The notes under the pieces: generated by a model | What the model saw: the letters and a program-made list of their open reading frames with translations, nothing else | The model's database searches: none | What the model was told of the DNA's origin: nothing | Origin: an uncultured Clostridia bacterium | GTDB lineage: Bacteria > Bacillota > Clostridia > TANB77 > CAG-508 | Direction: 5' to 3' | NCBI GenBank assembly: GCA_934167445.1 | Contig: CAKPKJ010000007.1 | Coordinates: 1 to 64,000, forward strand | DNA length: 64,000 bases | Made by a program: the position numbers and the translations under genes | Shown here: one piece after another, positions 8,295-16,895 of the stretch | Position numbering within the stretch: the stretch's first letter is position 1 | Layout of the letters: every line of letters begins with the position of its first letter

Positions 8295-9734
8295 ATGTCA
8301 AGAAGTGATTATGAAGTAGTAATAGGACTAGAAGTTCATGCAGAACTTTCTACAAAAACAAAAATATTTTGTTCTTGCCCAACAAGTTTTGGTGCAGCAC
8401 CTAACACACATACTTGCCCAATTTGTATGGCAATGCCAGGAACGTTACCTGTACTTAATGAAAAAGTAGTAGAATATGCAGTAAAAGCTGGACTTGCAAC
8501 AAACTGTGAAATTTCAAAAGATAGTAAAAACGATAGAAAAAACTATTTTTATCCAGACCTTCCAAAAGCTTATCAAATATCACAATTTGATAAACCACTA
8601 TGTAACCATGGTTATGTAGAAATAGAAGATGACGAAGGAAACAAGAAAAAAGTTAGACTATTAAGAATCCATATAGAAGAAGATGCAGGAAAATTAAATC
8701 ATGATGAATTTGCAGGAGGAAGCTTAGTTGATTTAAACAGAGCAGGTGTACCATTAATAGAAATGGTATCAGAACCAGATTTACGCAGTAGTGGAGAAGC
8801 GGAAAGATATTTAAGAAAATTAAAGTCAATTCTAGAATATATAGAAGTATCTGACTGTAAGATGCAAGAAGGTTCTTTAAGAGCAGATGTAAACGTATCT
8901 GTTCATAAACCAGGAGAACCACTTGGAACACGTACAGAAATGAAAAATATGAACTCATTTAGAAGTATCGTAAGAGGTATTGAATATGAGATAGAAAGAC
9001 AAATAGATGTAATTGAAGATGGAGGAGTTGTAGAACAAGAAACTCTAAGATGGGATGATGTATCTGGAAAAACATTCCCAATGAGAGATAAAGAAGATGC
9101 ACAAGATTATCGTTATTTCCCAGACCCAGACTTAGTTGCAATAAAACTTTCAGATGAATATATAGAAAATATTAGAAAGACATTACCAGAATTACCAGAA
9201 AGCAGAAAAGAAAGATATTTAACAGAATATGGATTGTCTGAAAAAGACGCAAATATTATTACATCATCAAAATATTTATCAGACTTGTTTGAACAAGCAA
9301 GTAAAATATGTAATAATCCAAAAGCTGTAAATAACTGGATTATATCTGACATATCTAGAATATTAAATGAAACAGAAATGGAACCAATACAAATACCATT
9401 TGATAGCAAACAACTAGCTAAACTAGTAATATTAATTGATAAAGGAACAATAAGTTCAAGTATTGCTAAAAAGGTATTAGTAGAAATGTTTGAACATCCA
9501 AGAGATCCAGAAGATATAATAGATGAAAAAGGATGGGTACAAATTTCAGATGAAAATGCTATAAAAGAAGTCGTATTAAAAATCTTAGAAAATAATCCTC
9601 AATCAATTGCAGATTATAAAGCAGGAAAGCAAAAAGCTTTAGGATTTTTAGTAGGACAAGCTATGAAAGAAACTAGAGGAAAAGCAAATCCACAAATGCT
9701 TAATAAAATGTTTATAGAAGAATTGAATAAATAA
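8295..9734 (+). CDS. gatB: Asp-tRNA(Asn)/Glu-tRNA(Gln) amidotransferase subunit B
   Basis: 479 aa. GatB binds the mischarged tRNA, activates the carboxyl group with ATP and receives ammonia from GatA. Features: YEVVIGLEVHAELSTKTKIFC, the CPICMAMPGTLPVLN zinc-containing region, SLVDLNRAGVPLIEMVSEPD, DYRYFPDPDL, and a C-terminal helical/YqeY-like tail with GFLVGQAMKETRGKANP. Third gene of the operon, with AAAGGAAG upstream. Confidence 0.97.
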   Translation: MSRSDYEVVIGLEVHAELSTKTKIFCSCPTSFGAAPNTHTCPICMAMPGTLPVLNEKVVEYAVKAGLATNCEISKDSKNDRKNYFYPDLPKAYQISQFDKPLCNHGYVEIEDDEGNKKKVRLLRIHIEEDAGKLNHDEFAGGSLVDLNRAGVPLIEMVSEPDLRSSGEAERYLRKLKSILEYIEVSDCKMQEGSLRADVNVSVHKPGEPLGTRTEMKNMNSFRSIVRGIEYEIERQIDVIEDGGVVEQETLRWDDVSGKTFPMRDKEDAQDYRYFPDPDLVAIKLSDEYIENIRKTLPELPESRKERYLTEYGLSEKDANIITSSKYLSDLFEQASKICNNPKAVNNWIISDISRILNETEMEPIQIPFDSKQLAKLVILIDKGTISSSIAKKVLVEMFEHPRDPEDIIDEKGWVQISDENAIKEVVLKILENNPQSIADYKAGKQKALGFLVGQAMKETRGKANPQMLNKMFIEELNK

Positions 9735-9736
9735 TT

Positions 9737-9793
9737 AAAAAATATATTAAACTATATGTTTTATGATTTATTATAGTTTAATATATTTTTTTT
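9737..9793 (+). terminator. Terminator of gatCAB
   Basis: A long AT-only stem pairs 9737-9756 with about 9772-9791 and continues into a T-run. The left arm's AAAAAATATATTAAACTA is repeated at about 9874-9891 beyond the next hairpin. Confidence 0.75.
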
Positions 9794-9812
9794 CGTGACT
9801 CTTAGGCTGCAT

Positions 9813-9839
9813 ACAGACTGTAATTATATAACAGTCTGT
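9813..9839. terminator. Second hairpin between gatB and the minus-strand gene
   Basis: ACAGACTGT (9813-9821) pairs perfectly with ACAGTCTGT (9831-9839). It lies just downstream of the minus-strand small membrane protein, with no clear T-run, so it is a stem of unknown use. Confidence 0.4.
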
Positions 9840-9886
9840 AATTTGTTGCGCTCCTCCGAATTGTTACTCATAAAAAATATATTAAA

Positions 9887-10138
9887 CTAAATATAATCTT
9901 TTTTCAGTTTATCTATAACAACACTACATATAATAAATTCAACACTAAAAATAAAACCAATTTGGAATATAAACATTCCTAAATTAAATAAAAAAGGTGA
10001 AGAAAATAAAAAATTATATGTAAGTAAAAAAGATGCTGAAATTATTCCTAAGGTTAAGCAAAATAATAAGCCATATTTTAAAATTTTATATGTAATTATA
10101 TCAAAACTATGAAATAGTTTCACAAAATAGTTAATCAT
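9887..10138 (-). CDS. Hypothetical two-helix membrane protein
   Basis: 83 aa with two strongly hydrophobic stretches at about residues 24-44 and 53-75, a short charged tail (DKLKKDYI) and no recognised domain. An AAAGGA site lies about 9 nt before ATG, which supports translation. It sits between gatB and rpsT, transcribed with rpsT's orientation but separated from it by 208 bases. I do not recognise the family. Confidence 0.6.
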   Translation of the reverse strand: MINYFVKLFHSFDIITYKILKYGLLFCLTLGIISASFLLTYNFLFSSPFLFNLGMFIFQIGFIFSVEFIICSVVIDKLKKDYI

Positions 10139-10279
10139 AAGATTAAATTCCTTTCACATATAATACTAAATAAATATTAACATAAAATAAATCTAGACAC
10201 AATGGAAGTTTTAGGAAATAGATAAAAGTATAAATTTCAGCATAGATGTTTTTCATTTTAAAAACAGATATTAGACTAA

Positions 10280-10314
10280 TAAAAAAACAACCTCCTATAA
10301 ATAGAAAGTTGTAT
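10280..10314 (-). terminator. Weak terminator after rpsT
   Basis: On the minus strand ACAAC pairs with GTTGT around a 16-base loop and is followed by TTTTTTT. The short stem makes this uncertain. Confidence 0.4.
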
Positions 10315-10346
10315 AAAATAAAAACTATGCATAATCTTTATTTAGC

Positions 10347-10613
10347 CTAAGCCATTGCTGCATTTAATTTTTTTGATAAATTAGATTTTTTTCTAGCTGC
10401 TGTGTTTTTAACAATAACACCTTTTGTACAAGCTTGGTCGATTTTTTTAGTAGCTTCAGAGAATAACACTTTAGCTTCTTCAACATTACCAGCTTTAACA
10501 GCTTCTTCAAATTTTTTAACAGCTGTTTTATAAGCAGATTTTATCATATTATTTCTTAAAGTTTTCTTTTCAATTATTTTAACTCTTTTTTTAGCTGATT
10601 TAATATTTGGCAT
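10347..10613 (-). CDS. rpsT: 30S ribosomal protein S20
   Basis: 88 aa, a helical protein that binds 16S rRNA. Typical features are MPNIKSAKKRVK at the start, then TLRNNMIKSAYKTAVKKFE, and GVIVKNTAARKKS near the end. The start at 10613 is chosen because AGGAGGTG lies 9-10 nt upstream and MPNIKSAKKR is the conserved N-terminus; a 7-codon upstream extension is not needed. Confidence 0.96.
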   Translation of the reverse strand: MPNIKSAKKRVKIIEKKTLRNNMIKSAYKTAVKKFEEAVKAGNVEEAKVLFSEATKKIDQACTKGVIVKNTAARKKSNLSKKLNAAMA

Positions 10614-10660
10614 TCTAAGTTGCACCTCCTTCAAATAAGTATTACGCTATAACATATATT

Positions 10661-10689
10661 ATATTAACATATTTCAGAAGAAATTGCAA
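10661..10689 (-). promoter_or_regulatory. Promoter of rpsT
   Basis: Minus strand: TTGCAA (10689-10684), 17-base spacer, TAATAT (10666-10661). An overlapping TATAAT lies 3 bases further downstream. Confidence 0.5.
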
Positions 10690-10707
10690 GTAAATTTGCA
10701 AATATTA

Positions 10708-10736
10708 TTGTAATAACAGAGATTTTATGATATATT
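10708..10736 (+). promoter_or_regulatory. Promoter of the rpiB operon
   Basis: TTGTAA (10708-10713), 17-base spacer, TATATT (10731-10736), preceded by TGA as in an extended -10. Confidence 0.55.
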
Positions 10737-10759
10737 GAGACAAGAATGGAGGGATACAT

Positions 10760-11206
10760 ATGATAGCTATTGGAAGTGACCATGGAGGATATAGATTAAA
10801 AAAAGAAATTGAAAAATATTTAGAAGAAAAGGATATAGAATATAAAGATTTAGGATGTCAAAGTGAGGAATCAGTTGACTATCCAGATATAGCAGAAGCA
10901 GTAGCAAAAGAAGTTCAAAATAAAACTGCAGAACAAGGAATACTAATATGTCGTTCTGGAATTGGAATGTCAATTACCGCTAATAAATTTAAAGGAATAA
11001 GATGTGCACTTTGCCATAACGAATATACTGCTAAATACGCTAGATTACATAATAATAGTAACATATTAGCAATGGGAGCAGATGATTTAACAACAAGTGA
11101 AGCAATACTTATATTAAGAATGTGGCTTGCAACTGAATTTGAAGGTGGACGCCACGAAGAAAGAGTAAAATTAATAGAAGAAATAGAAAAACGTAATATG
11201 AAATAA
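10760..11206 (+). CDS. rpiB: Ribose-5-phosphate isomerase B (RpiB/LacAB family)
   Basis: 148 aa. It interconverts ribose-5-phosphate and ribulose-5-phosphate in the pentose phosphate pathway. The N-terminus IAIGSDHGGYRLK, DLGCQSEESVDYPD, GILICRSGIGMSITANK (with the catalytic Cys) and the HNNSNILAMGA segment identify the family. Most RpiB proteins read CGTGIG at the active site; here it is CRSGIG. The gene leads an apparent operon with the TagO-rubredoxin gene 14 bases downstream. Confidence 0.92.
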   Translation: MIAIGSDHGGYRLKKEIEKYLEEKDIEYKDLGCQSEESVDYPDIAEAVAKEVQNKTAEQGILICRSGIGMSITANKFKGIRCALCHNEYTAKYARLHNNSNILAMGADDLTTSEAILILRMWLATEFEGGRHEERVKLIEEIEKRNMK

Positions 11207-11220
11207 GGGAGGCTAAGCTT

Positions 11221-12462
11221 ATGTGGGGAGACGTAGCAATTGCATTTATACTAGCCTTCATAGTAGCATTTATGGCAACACCATATACTATAAAATTGGC
11301 AAAAAAGATAGGTGCAGTAGATGTTCCAAAAGATGAAAGAAGAATGCACAAAAGAGCAATGCCTAAATTTGGAGGGCCAGCAGTAATACTAGGTTTTCTT
11401 GTATCAGTAGTATATTTGTTAATAGTAATGAGCTTAGAAGATACAATAATTTTAAACGGACCTGAAAACTATGGCATGAAATTAATAGGATTATTTTTAG
11501 GAATAGTAATAATAAGTATCACTTGTATAATAGATGACATCAAAACAATAAAACCAATCGTAAAACTATCAGGTCAATTACTCGCTGCAATTGTAGCAGT
11601 AGCATTTGGAATAAGAATAGAGAGCATTAATGTATCAATAATACAAGCACCTGAATTAGGAGAAATTTTATCAACAATTGTTACCATATTGTGGATAGTA
11701 GGTGTTACAAATGCGATAAATTTAATAGATGGCTTAGATGGATTAGCATCAGGAATATCAGTTATATCAGCTATATCATTATTAATAATATTCTTATTAA
11801 ATGGTTCAGCTATGGTACCAATTATATTAATAACAGCCTTAGCAGGAGCGTTAGTTGGATTTTTGCCATTTAATTTTGCACCAGCAAAAACATTTATTGG
11901 TGATACAGGTTCAAATTTTTTAGGATATACAATATCAATAATTGCAATATTGGGTATGGCAAAAACATATACTTTAGCAGTTATAATATTACCACTTATA
12001 GTATTAGGCTTACCAATATTTGATACATTATGGGCAATAATAAGAAGACTAATAAAAGGCAAATCAATAAAAGCAATATTTAAAGCAGATAAAGGACATT
12101 TACATCATAGAATAGTTGCAAGAGGATTCAGCCAAAAACAAGCTGTACTTATATTATATGGAATAAGCGCAACATTTGGAATATTTGCAATAATATTCTT
12201 TGATAGCGGAATATGGAAAGCATTATCATTCTTAATGATGGTAATAGTAGCTATAGGATTAGGATATAGAAACTTCCAAGAAGAACATTCAGATGAAAAA
12301 CAAAGATATGAATGTATAGAATGTAAGTATATTTATAATCCAAAATTTGGAAATGAAAAAGCCGGTATAAAGCCAGGAACAACATTTGAAGATTTACCAG
12401 ATGACTGGGTATGCCCAGTTTGTGGCGAAGGTAAGGATATGTTTCAAGAGTTACATCAATAA
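11221..12462 (+). CDS. TagO/WecA-type undecaprenyl-phosphate sugar-phosphate transferase fused to rubredoxin
   Basis: 413 aa. Residues 1 to about 340 form a polytopic membrane enzyme of the MraY/WecA family, which moves a sugar-1-phosphate (usually GlcNAc-1-P) from UDP onto undecaprenyl phosphate to start teichoic acid or other wall-polymer synthesis. Key motifs are DDIKTIKP, NAINLIDGLDGLASG, FIGDTGSNFLGY and the KGHLHHR loop. Residues 364-413 form a rubredoxin module: ECIECKYIYNP and DDWVCPVCGEGKDMF, with iron-ligand cysteines 365, 368, 398 and 401. The two parts are joined in frame by a short charged linker, with no stop or internal ribosome site seen. The role of the iron site is unknown; it would face the cytosol if the final helix ends inside. 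Confidence 0.9.
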   Translation: MWGDVAIAFILAFIVAFMATPYTIKLAKKIGAVDVPKDERRMHKRAMPKFGGPAVILGFLVSVVYLLIVMSLEDTIILNGPENYGMKLIGLFLGIVIISITCIIDDIKTIKPIVKLSGQLLAAIVAVAFGIRIESINVSIIQAPELGEILSTIVTILWIVGVTNAINLIDGLDGLASGISVISAISLLIIFLLNGSAMVPIILITALAGALVGFLPFNFAPAKTFIGDTGSNFLGYTISIIAILGMAKTYTLAVIILPLIVLGLPIFDTLWAIIRRLIKGKSIKAIFKADKGHLHHRIVARGFSQKQAVLILYGISATFGIFAIIFFDSGIWKALSFLMMVIVAIGLGYRNFQEEHSDEKQRYECIECKYIYNPKFGNEKAGIKPGTTFEDLPDDWVCPVCGEGKDMFQELHQ

Positions 12463-12547
12463 GAGTTGAAAAATAATTATAATTTTGGTATGTGTCAAAT
12501 TTAATTCTTTTCCAACTAAACTTGCATACAAGAAAGGATCAAACAAA

Positions 12548-13429
12548 ATGACAGATAAAATAATCAGATTTTTAGCGTACAAAGGAAAGGTATCTATAAT
12601 ATGTGCAAATACAACTGAATTAGTAGAATCAGCAAGAAAAATACATGATTTAAGTCCGGTAGCTACAGCAGCATTTGGCAGATTACTTACAATAAGTGCA
12701 ATAATGGGGCAAGAAATGAAAAACAAAGAAGATAAACTAACCATACAACTAAAAGGAAATGGACCAATAGGAAGTATGTTAACAACAGCTAATAATGTGC
12801 CGGAATTAAAAGGATATGTACAAAATCCATATGTGGATTTACCATTAAATGAATTTGGAAAATTAGATGTAGGTGGAGCTGTTGGACAAGATGGATATAT
12901 AAATGTTATAAAAGATATCGGATTAAAAGATCCATATATAGGAGTTGCACCATTAACATCAGGTGAAATAGCAGATGACTTTACGAATTATTTTGTTAAT
13001 TCAGAACAAAGACAATCTGCAGTAGCATTAGGAGTATTAGTAGACAAAAATGGAGTAAGACAAGCAGGAGGATATTTAATTACACCAATGCCAGATGCAA
13101 CAGACGAAGAAATAAGTCAAATAGAAAAATCAATATTTGAAGCTGGAGCAATATCTAAAATGTTAGATCAAAACTTAACATTATTAGAAATAGCTAAAAA
13201 AGTAACAGGCGATAAAAATGTGAAAATATTAGAAGAAGATATAACACCTGTGTATAAATGCGATTGTTCAAAAGAAAAAATGAGTAAAGCATTAATAAGT
13301 ATTGGAAAAAAAGATTTAGAAGATATAATAAAAGAAGATGAAAAAGCAGAATTAGTATGTCACTTTTGTAATAAAAAATATCAATTTACTAAAGAAGAAC
13401 TAGAAAAATTATTAGAAGATATAAAATAA
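12548..13429 (+). CDS. hslO: Redox-regulated holdase chaperone Hsp33
   Basis: 293 aa cytosolic chaperone that is switched on by oxidation of a zinc site. The N-terminal fold is recognisable by DKIIRFLAYKGKV, HDLSPVATAAFGRLLT and the IGSMLTTANN region; the C-terminal zinc motif is CDCS then CHFCNKKY. The start at 12548 has GAAAGGA 9 nt upstream, and a 21-codon upstream extension lacks one. It follows the TagO-rubredoxin gene, possibly in the same transcript. Confidence 0.95.
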   Translation: MTDKIIRFLAYKGKVSIICANTTELVESARKIHDLSPVATAAFGRLLTISAIMGQEMKNKEDKLTIQLKGNGPIGSMLTTANNVPELKGYVQNPYVDLPLNEFGKLDVGGAVGQDGYINVIKDIGLKDPYIGVAPLTSGEIADDFTNYFVNSEQRQSAVALGVLVDKNGVRQAGGYLITPMPDATDEEISQIEKSIFEAGAISKMLDQNLTLLEIAKKVTGDKNVKILEEDITPVYKCDCSKEKMSKALISIGKKDLEDIIKEDEKAELVCHFCNKKYQFTKEELEKLLEDIK

Positions 13430-13481
13430 TAGATAAAAAAGATTACATATCTTATAAAAAATAAAGAAAGAGGTAATGAAA

Positions 13482-14408
13482 ATGGAAAAAGAAATTTTAA
13501 TATTTGGTCATAAAAATCCAGATACAGATACAATATGTTCAAGTTTGGTAAAAGAAAGAATGGAACATAAAAAAGGAAATAAAGAATATAAAGCTGTAAG
13601 ATTAGGAAACTTAAACAAAGAAACACAATATGTATTAAAATACTTAGGAATAGAAGTCCCTGAACTAATAGAAAGTGTAGAAGAAGGACAAAAAGTAACT
13701 TTAATTGACCACAATGAATTTGGACAATCAGTAGAGGGAATAGAAAAAGCTAAAATAGTAGAAGTTGTAGATCATCATAGAATCGCAAACATAGAAACAG
13801 CAGAACCACTTTACTATACAGCAAGACCATATGGATGTACATCAACAATTTTATTTGAAGAATACAAAGCAACAGGAATGGAAATAAGTAAAGAAGAAGC
13901 TATCTTAATGGCAAGTTGCATAATGTCAGATACATTATTATTAAAATCACCTACTACAACTGATCATGATAAAAAAGCTTTAGAAGAATTAGAAAAAATA
14001 GTAGGAATAGATATAAAAGCATATGGATTAGAAATGTTAAAAGCAGGAACAGACCTAGATGATTTTACAGCAGAACAATTAGTAAACTTAGATGCTAAAA
14101 ACTTAGACAAAGATGGTACAAAATTTGTTATAGCACAAGTAAATACAGTAAGTATAGAAGATGTACTAAAAAGAAAAGAAGATTTAGAAAAAGCAATGAA
14201 AAACGAAATAGACAAAAAAGGACTTTCTTTATTTGTATTGGCAATTACTGATATTTTAAATAGTAACTCAGAAATAATAGCTTTAGGAGAAAAAGCAGCA
14301 GTTACAGAAAAAGCATTTAATAAAACTTTGGAAAATAATACAATGTTTTTAGAAGGCGTTGTTTCAAGAAAGAAACAATTATTACCAAATATAGATAAAA
14401 ATATGTAA
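13482..14408 (+). CDS. ppaC: Manganese-dependent inorganic pyrophosphatase (DHH family)
   Basis: 308 aa. It hydrolyses pyrophosphate and so drives biosynthesis. The N-terminal metal site is GHKNPDTDTI, followed by LIDHNE and the DHH motif in VVDHHR; ASCIMSDTLLLKSPTTT and the C-terminal SRKKQLLP phosphate-binding tail complete the class II signature. The second ATG (13482) is chosen since GAAAGAGG ends 8 nt before it and only 2 nt before the first ATG. Confidence 0.96.
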   Translation: MEKEILIFGHKNPDTDTICSSLVKERMEHKKGNKEYKAVRLGNLNKETQYVLKYLGIEVPELIESVEEGQKVTLIDHNEFGQSVEGIEKAKIVEVVDHHRIANIETAEPLYYTARPYGCTSTILFEEYKATGMEISKEEAILMASCIMSDTLLLKSPTTTDHDKKALEELEKIVGIDIKAYGLEMLKAGTDLDDFTAEQLVNLDAKNLDKDGTKFVIAQVNTVSIEDVLKRKEDLEKAMKNEIDKKGLSLFVLAITDILNSNSEIIALGEKAAVTEKAFNKTLENNTMFLEGVVSRKKQLLPNIDKNM

Positions 14409-14413
14409 TATAT

Positions 14414-14457
14414 GGGGATGGAGAAAATGATTTTTTGCTCCGTCCCCAAAATCATTT
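14414..14457. repeat. Palindromic intergenic repeat, copy 1
   Basis: Bases 14425-14434 (AAATGATTTT) pair perfectly with 14448-14457. Alternatively 14414-14423 (GGGGATGGAG) pairs with 14438-14447 (CTCCGTCCCC) through one G-U. The two stems exclude each other. An inverted copy of the 14424-14457 block lies at 45917-45949, after pilC. It probably serves as a terminator-like or mobile palindromic element. Confidence 0.75.
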
Positions 14458-14526
14458 AAAAAGTATTGAATATTTTAGCAAATATATTTATAATATTAAA
14501 GTAGTAGAAAAAGAAGGAGTGAGAAA

Positions 14527-16156
14527 ATGGCAGAAGAAGTTGGAAAAACAACTAAAAAAGAAACTTTTATGCAAAGTGTAATAACATTAATATTTTCTCA
14601 AGTTTTAATAAAATTATTAGGATTAATATATAATTTATATTTAACAAATAGGGAAGGATTTGGAGACAAAGGAAATGGAATTGTATCTGCAAGTTATCAA
14701 ATATATGCATTATTGCTAACAATTTCATCAATAGGTGTTCCAAATGCAATTGCAAAATTAGTTTCAGAAAGAGTTGCAGTAGGAGATCATAAAGGTGCAC
14801 ACAGAATATTCAAAATAGCTTTTGCGACGTTTACAGTAATAGGTCTAGTAGGAACCTTAATGCTATTCTTTGGAGCTCATATAATAGCTGTAGATTGGTT
14901 ACAAATACCAGAAGCGGAAATGACAATGGTAGCATTAGCACCAGCTATATTTTTTGTCGCAATAGCATCTGTAATGAGAGGCTATTTTAATGGAAGACAG
15001 GAAATAAAAGCAACAGCAAGGTCACAGTCATTAGAACAAATATTCAAAACAGCATTAACAATAATCTTAGTAGAAATAGTAGCAATAGCGTCTAATTTGT
15101 CAACAGAATTGATGGCAGCAGGTGCAACATTAGCAACAACACTTGCAACACTTTCAGGATTTGGATATTTATATTTTTATTATAAAGTAAGAAAAAAAGA
15201 AATTGCAGCAGAAATAAAATCAACAGTAAATTACAAATATGAAAGAAGAAGAAACATTATAAAGAAGATTTTATGGGTTTCATTTCCTATAGCATTAACT
15301 GCTATATTATCATCTGTAAATAAAAATATTGATTCATTTACAGTAGTAAGAAGTTTAAAAGAATTCTTACCGGCAGAAGAAGCAGTTAGCCAATATGGAA
15401 TATTAGGAGGTAAAGTAGATACATTAACAAGTTTACCCCTATCAATAAATGTAGCATTTTCAACAGCATTAGTACCAGCAATAGCAGCTGCAAAAGCAAG
15501 AAAAGATAAAAAAACAATAAAACAAAAAACATCATTTTCACTACTAATTTCAATGCTAATAGGCTTACCTTGCACAGTTGGAATGTGCATATTTGCAGAA
15601 CAAATATTAGGCTTATTATATCCAAACGCAAGTAGTGGAACAGTAATACTACAAATTAGCTCATTAACGATTTTATTTACAATATTAGACCAAACCATAA
15701 ATGGAGCTTTACAAGGCTATGGATTATTAAAAATACCAGCAATCTCATTAGGAATACGGAGTAATAGCAAAACTTATATTAAACCTAGTATTAGTACCAA
15801 TACCATCAATAGGAGTAAATGGTGCAGCTTGGGCATCTGTAGCTTGTCATGCAATAGCATTTACAATATCAATAATATGTTTGAAAAAAGCATTTAATAT
15901 GAAATTCAAGTTTTCTAAATATGTGTTAAAACCAGTTATAGCAACTGCAATTATGGGAATATGTTCATATTTTACATATTTAGCACTTTCAGGAATAATT
16001 GCAACAAAATTGGCCACACTAATAGCAATAGCTGTTGCAGCAATTATATATGTATTGGCAATAGTAGCATTAAAAGTATTTAATAAAGAAGAAATACAAG
16101 CATTACCAGCTGGAAATAAGATATGCACTGTGCTAGAAAAGCTAAAAATATATTAA
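14527..16156 (+). pseudogene. SpoVB/MurJ-like polysaccharide or lipid flippase, frameshifted
   Basis: Two frames together encode one protein of about 542 aa from the PST/MOP flippase superfamily, whose members move lipid-linked wall precursors or act in spore cortex formation (SpoVB). The first frame (14527 to about 15756) gives FMQSVITLIFSQVLIKLLGLIYN, MRGYFNGRQ and ALQGYGLLKIPAISLGI. It then reads nonsense to a stop at 15897. Dropping one base near C15757 restores GVIAKLILN, IPSIGVNGAAWASV and the rest through 16156. Twelve or more membrane helices are expected. This is either a real inactivating 1-base insertion or a sequencing error; the second half remains well conserved in style, which hints at error or a very recent event. 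Confidence 0.85.
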
Positions 16157-16298
16157 AATAGCAAAAAAACATAAAAAAATTGCAAAAAAAGAAGGATTTT
16201 AGGTATTTTTGGCGAATTAATTTAATTAGTAGTATCTTTATTGCTTCGTTCAGGCAATGAAGTACATATCACATTATACTTTATAGGAGGTAATTTAA

Positions 16299-16577
16299 AT
16301 GAACAAAGCTGAATTAATCGCAGCAATGGCTGCAAAAACAGGGGAAACAAAAAAAGCAGCTGAAAACTCAGTAAACGCTTTTGTAGAAGTTGTAACAGAC
16401 TCACTAAAAAAAGGAGATAAAGTTCAATTAGTTGGATTTGGTTCTTTTGAAGTAAGAAAAAGAGCAGCTAGAAAAGGTAGAAATCCTCAAACTAAAGAAG
16501 AAATCAAAATACCTGCATCAAAAGCTCCAGTATTCAAAGCTGGTAAAGCATTAAAAGATTTAGTAAACAAAAAATAA
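16299..16577 (+). CDS. hup: HU family DNA-binding protein
   Basis: 92 aa histone-like protein that bends and compacts DNA. It is typical throughout: NKAELIAAMAAKTGETKKAAENS, then VQLVGFGSFEVRKRAARKGRNPQT in the arm region, then KIPASKAPVFKAGKALKD. AGGAGG lies 8 nt before ATG. Single-gene transcript ending at a strong terminator. Confidence 0.97.
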   Translation: MNKAELIAAMAAKTGETKKAAENSVNAFVEVVTDSLKKGDKVQLVGFGSFEVRKRAARKGRNPQTKEEIKIPASKAPVFKAGKALKDLVNKK

Positions 16578-16619
16578 GAATAAGATTTAAATATATATAA
16601 ATATATGATATCATATTTG

Positions 16620-16667
16620 GAGACAAGTAAACTACATTAGAGAGTAGCGTAATCTTGTCTCTTTTTT
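16620..16667 (+). terminator. Terminator after HU
   Basis: GAGACAAG (16620-16627) pairs with CTTGTCTC (16654-16661), followed by TTTTTT. A smaller CTAC/GTAG hairpin lies inside the loop. Confidence 0.85.
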
Positions 16668-16767
16668 ATGCTCTATAATAAAAATGTTAGGTAGATAAAA
16701 AACATAAACATTTATAATGGAATTTTACACAAATTAGCAAAATATCACTGTGAATAATAAAAAACTA

Positions 16768-16796
16768 TTGAAAATGACAATACGTTATGATATATT
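16768..16796 (+). promoter_or_regulatory. Promoter of the first FGE-like pseudopilin
   Basis: TTGAAA (16768-16773), 17 bases, TATATT (16791-16796), with TGA just before the -10. The rest of the 318-base spacer from 16578 holds only the HU terminator and an AT-rich 5' leader. Confidence 0.6.
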
Positions 16797-16895
16797 CTAA
16801 AAAACACGACTTTTTGTCGTGAAAGACAAGTGGCATAATAAAGAATAAAGTGAGAAAAAAATGGAAAAACTAAAGATAAAGGAGAATAGATTATA

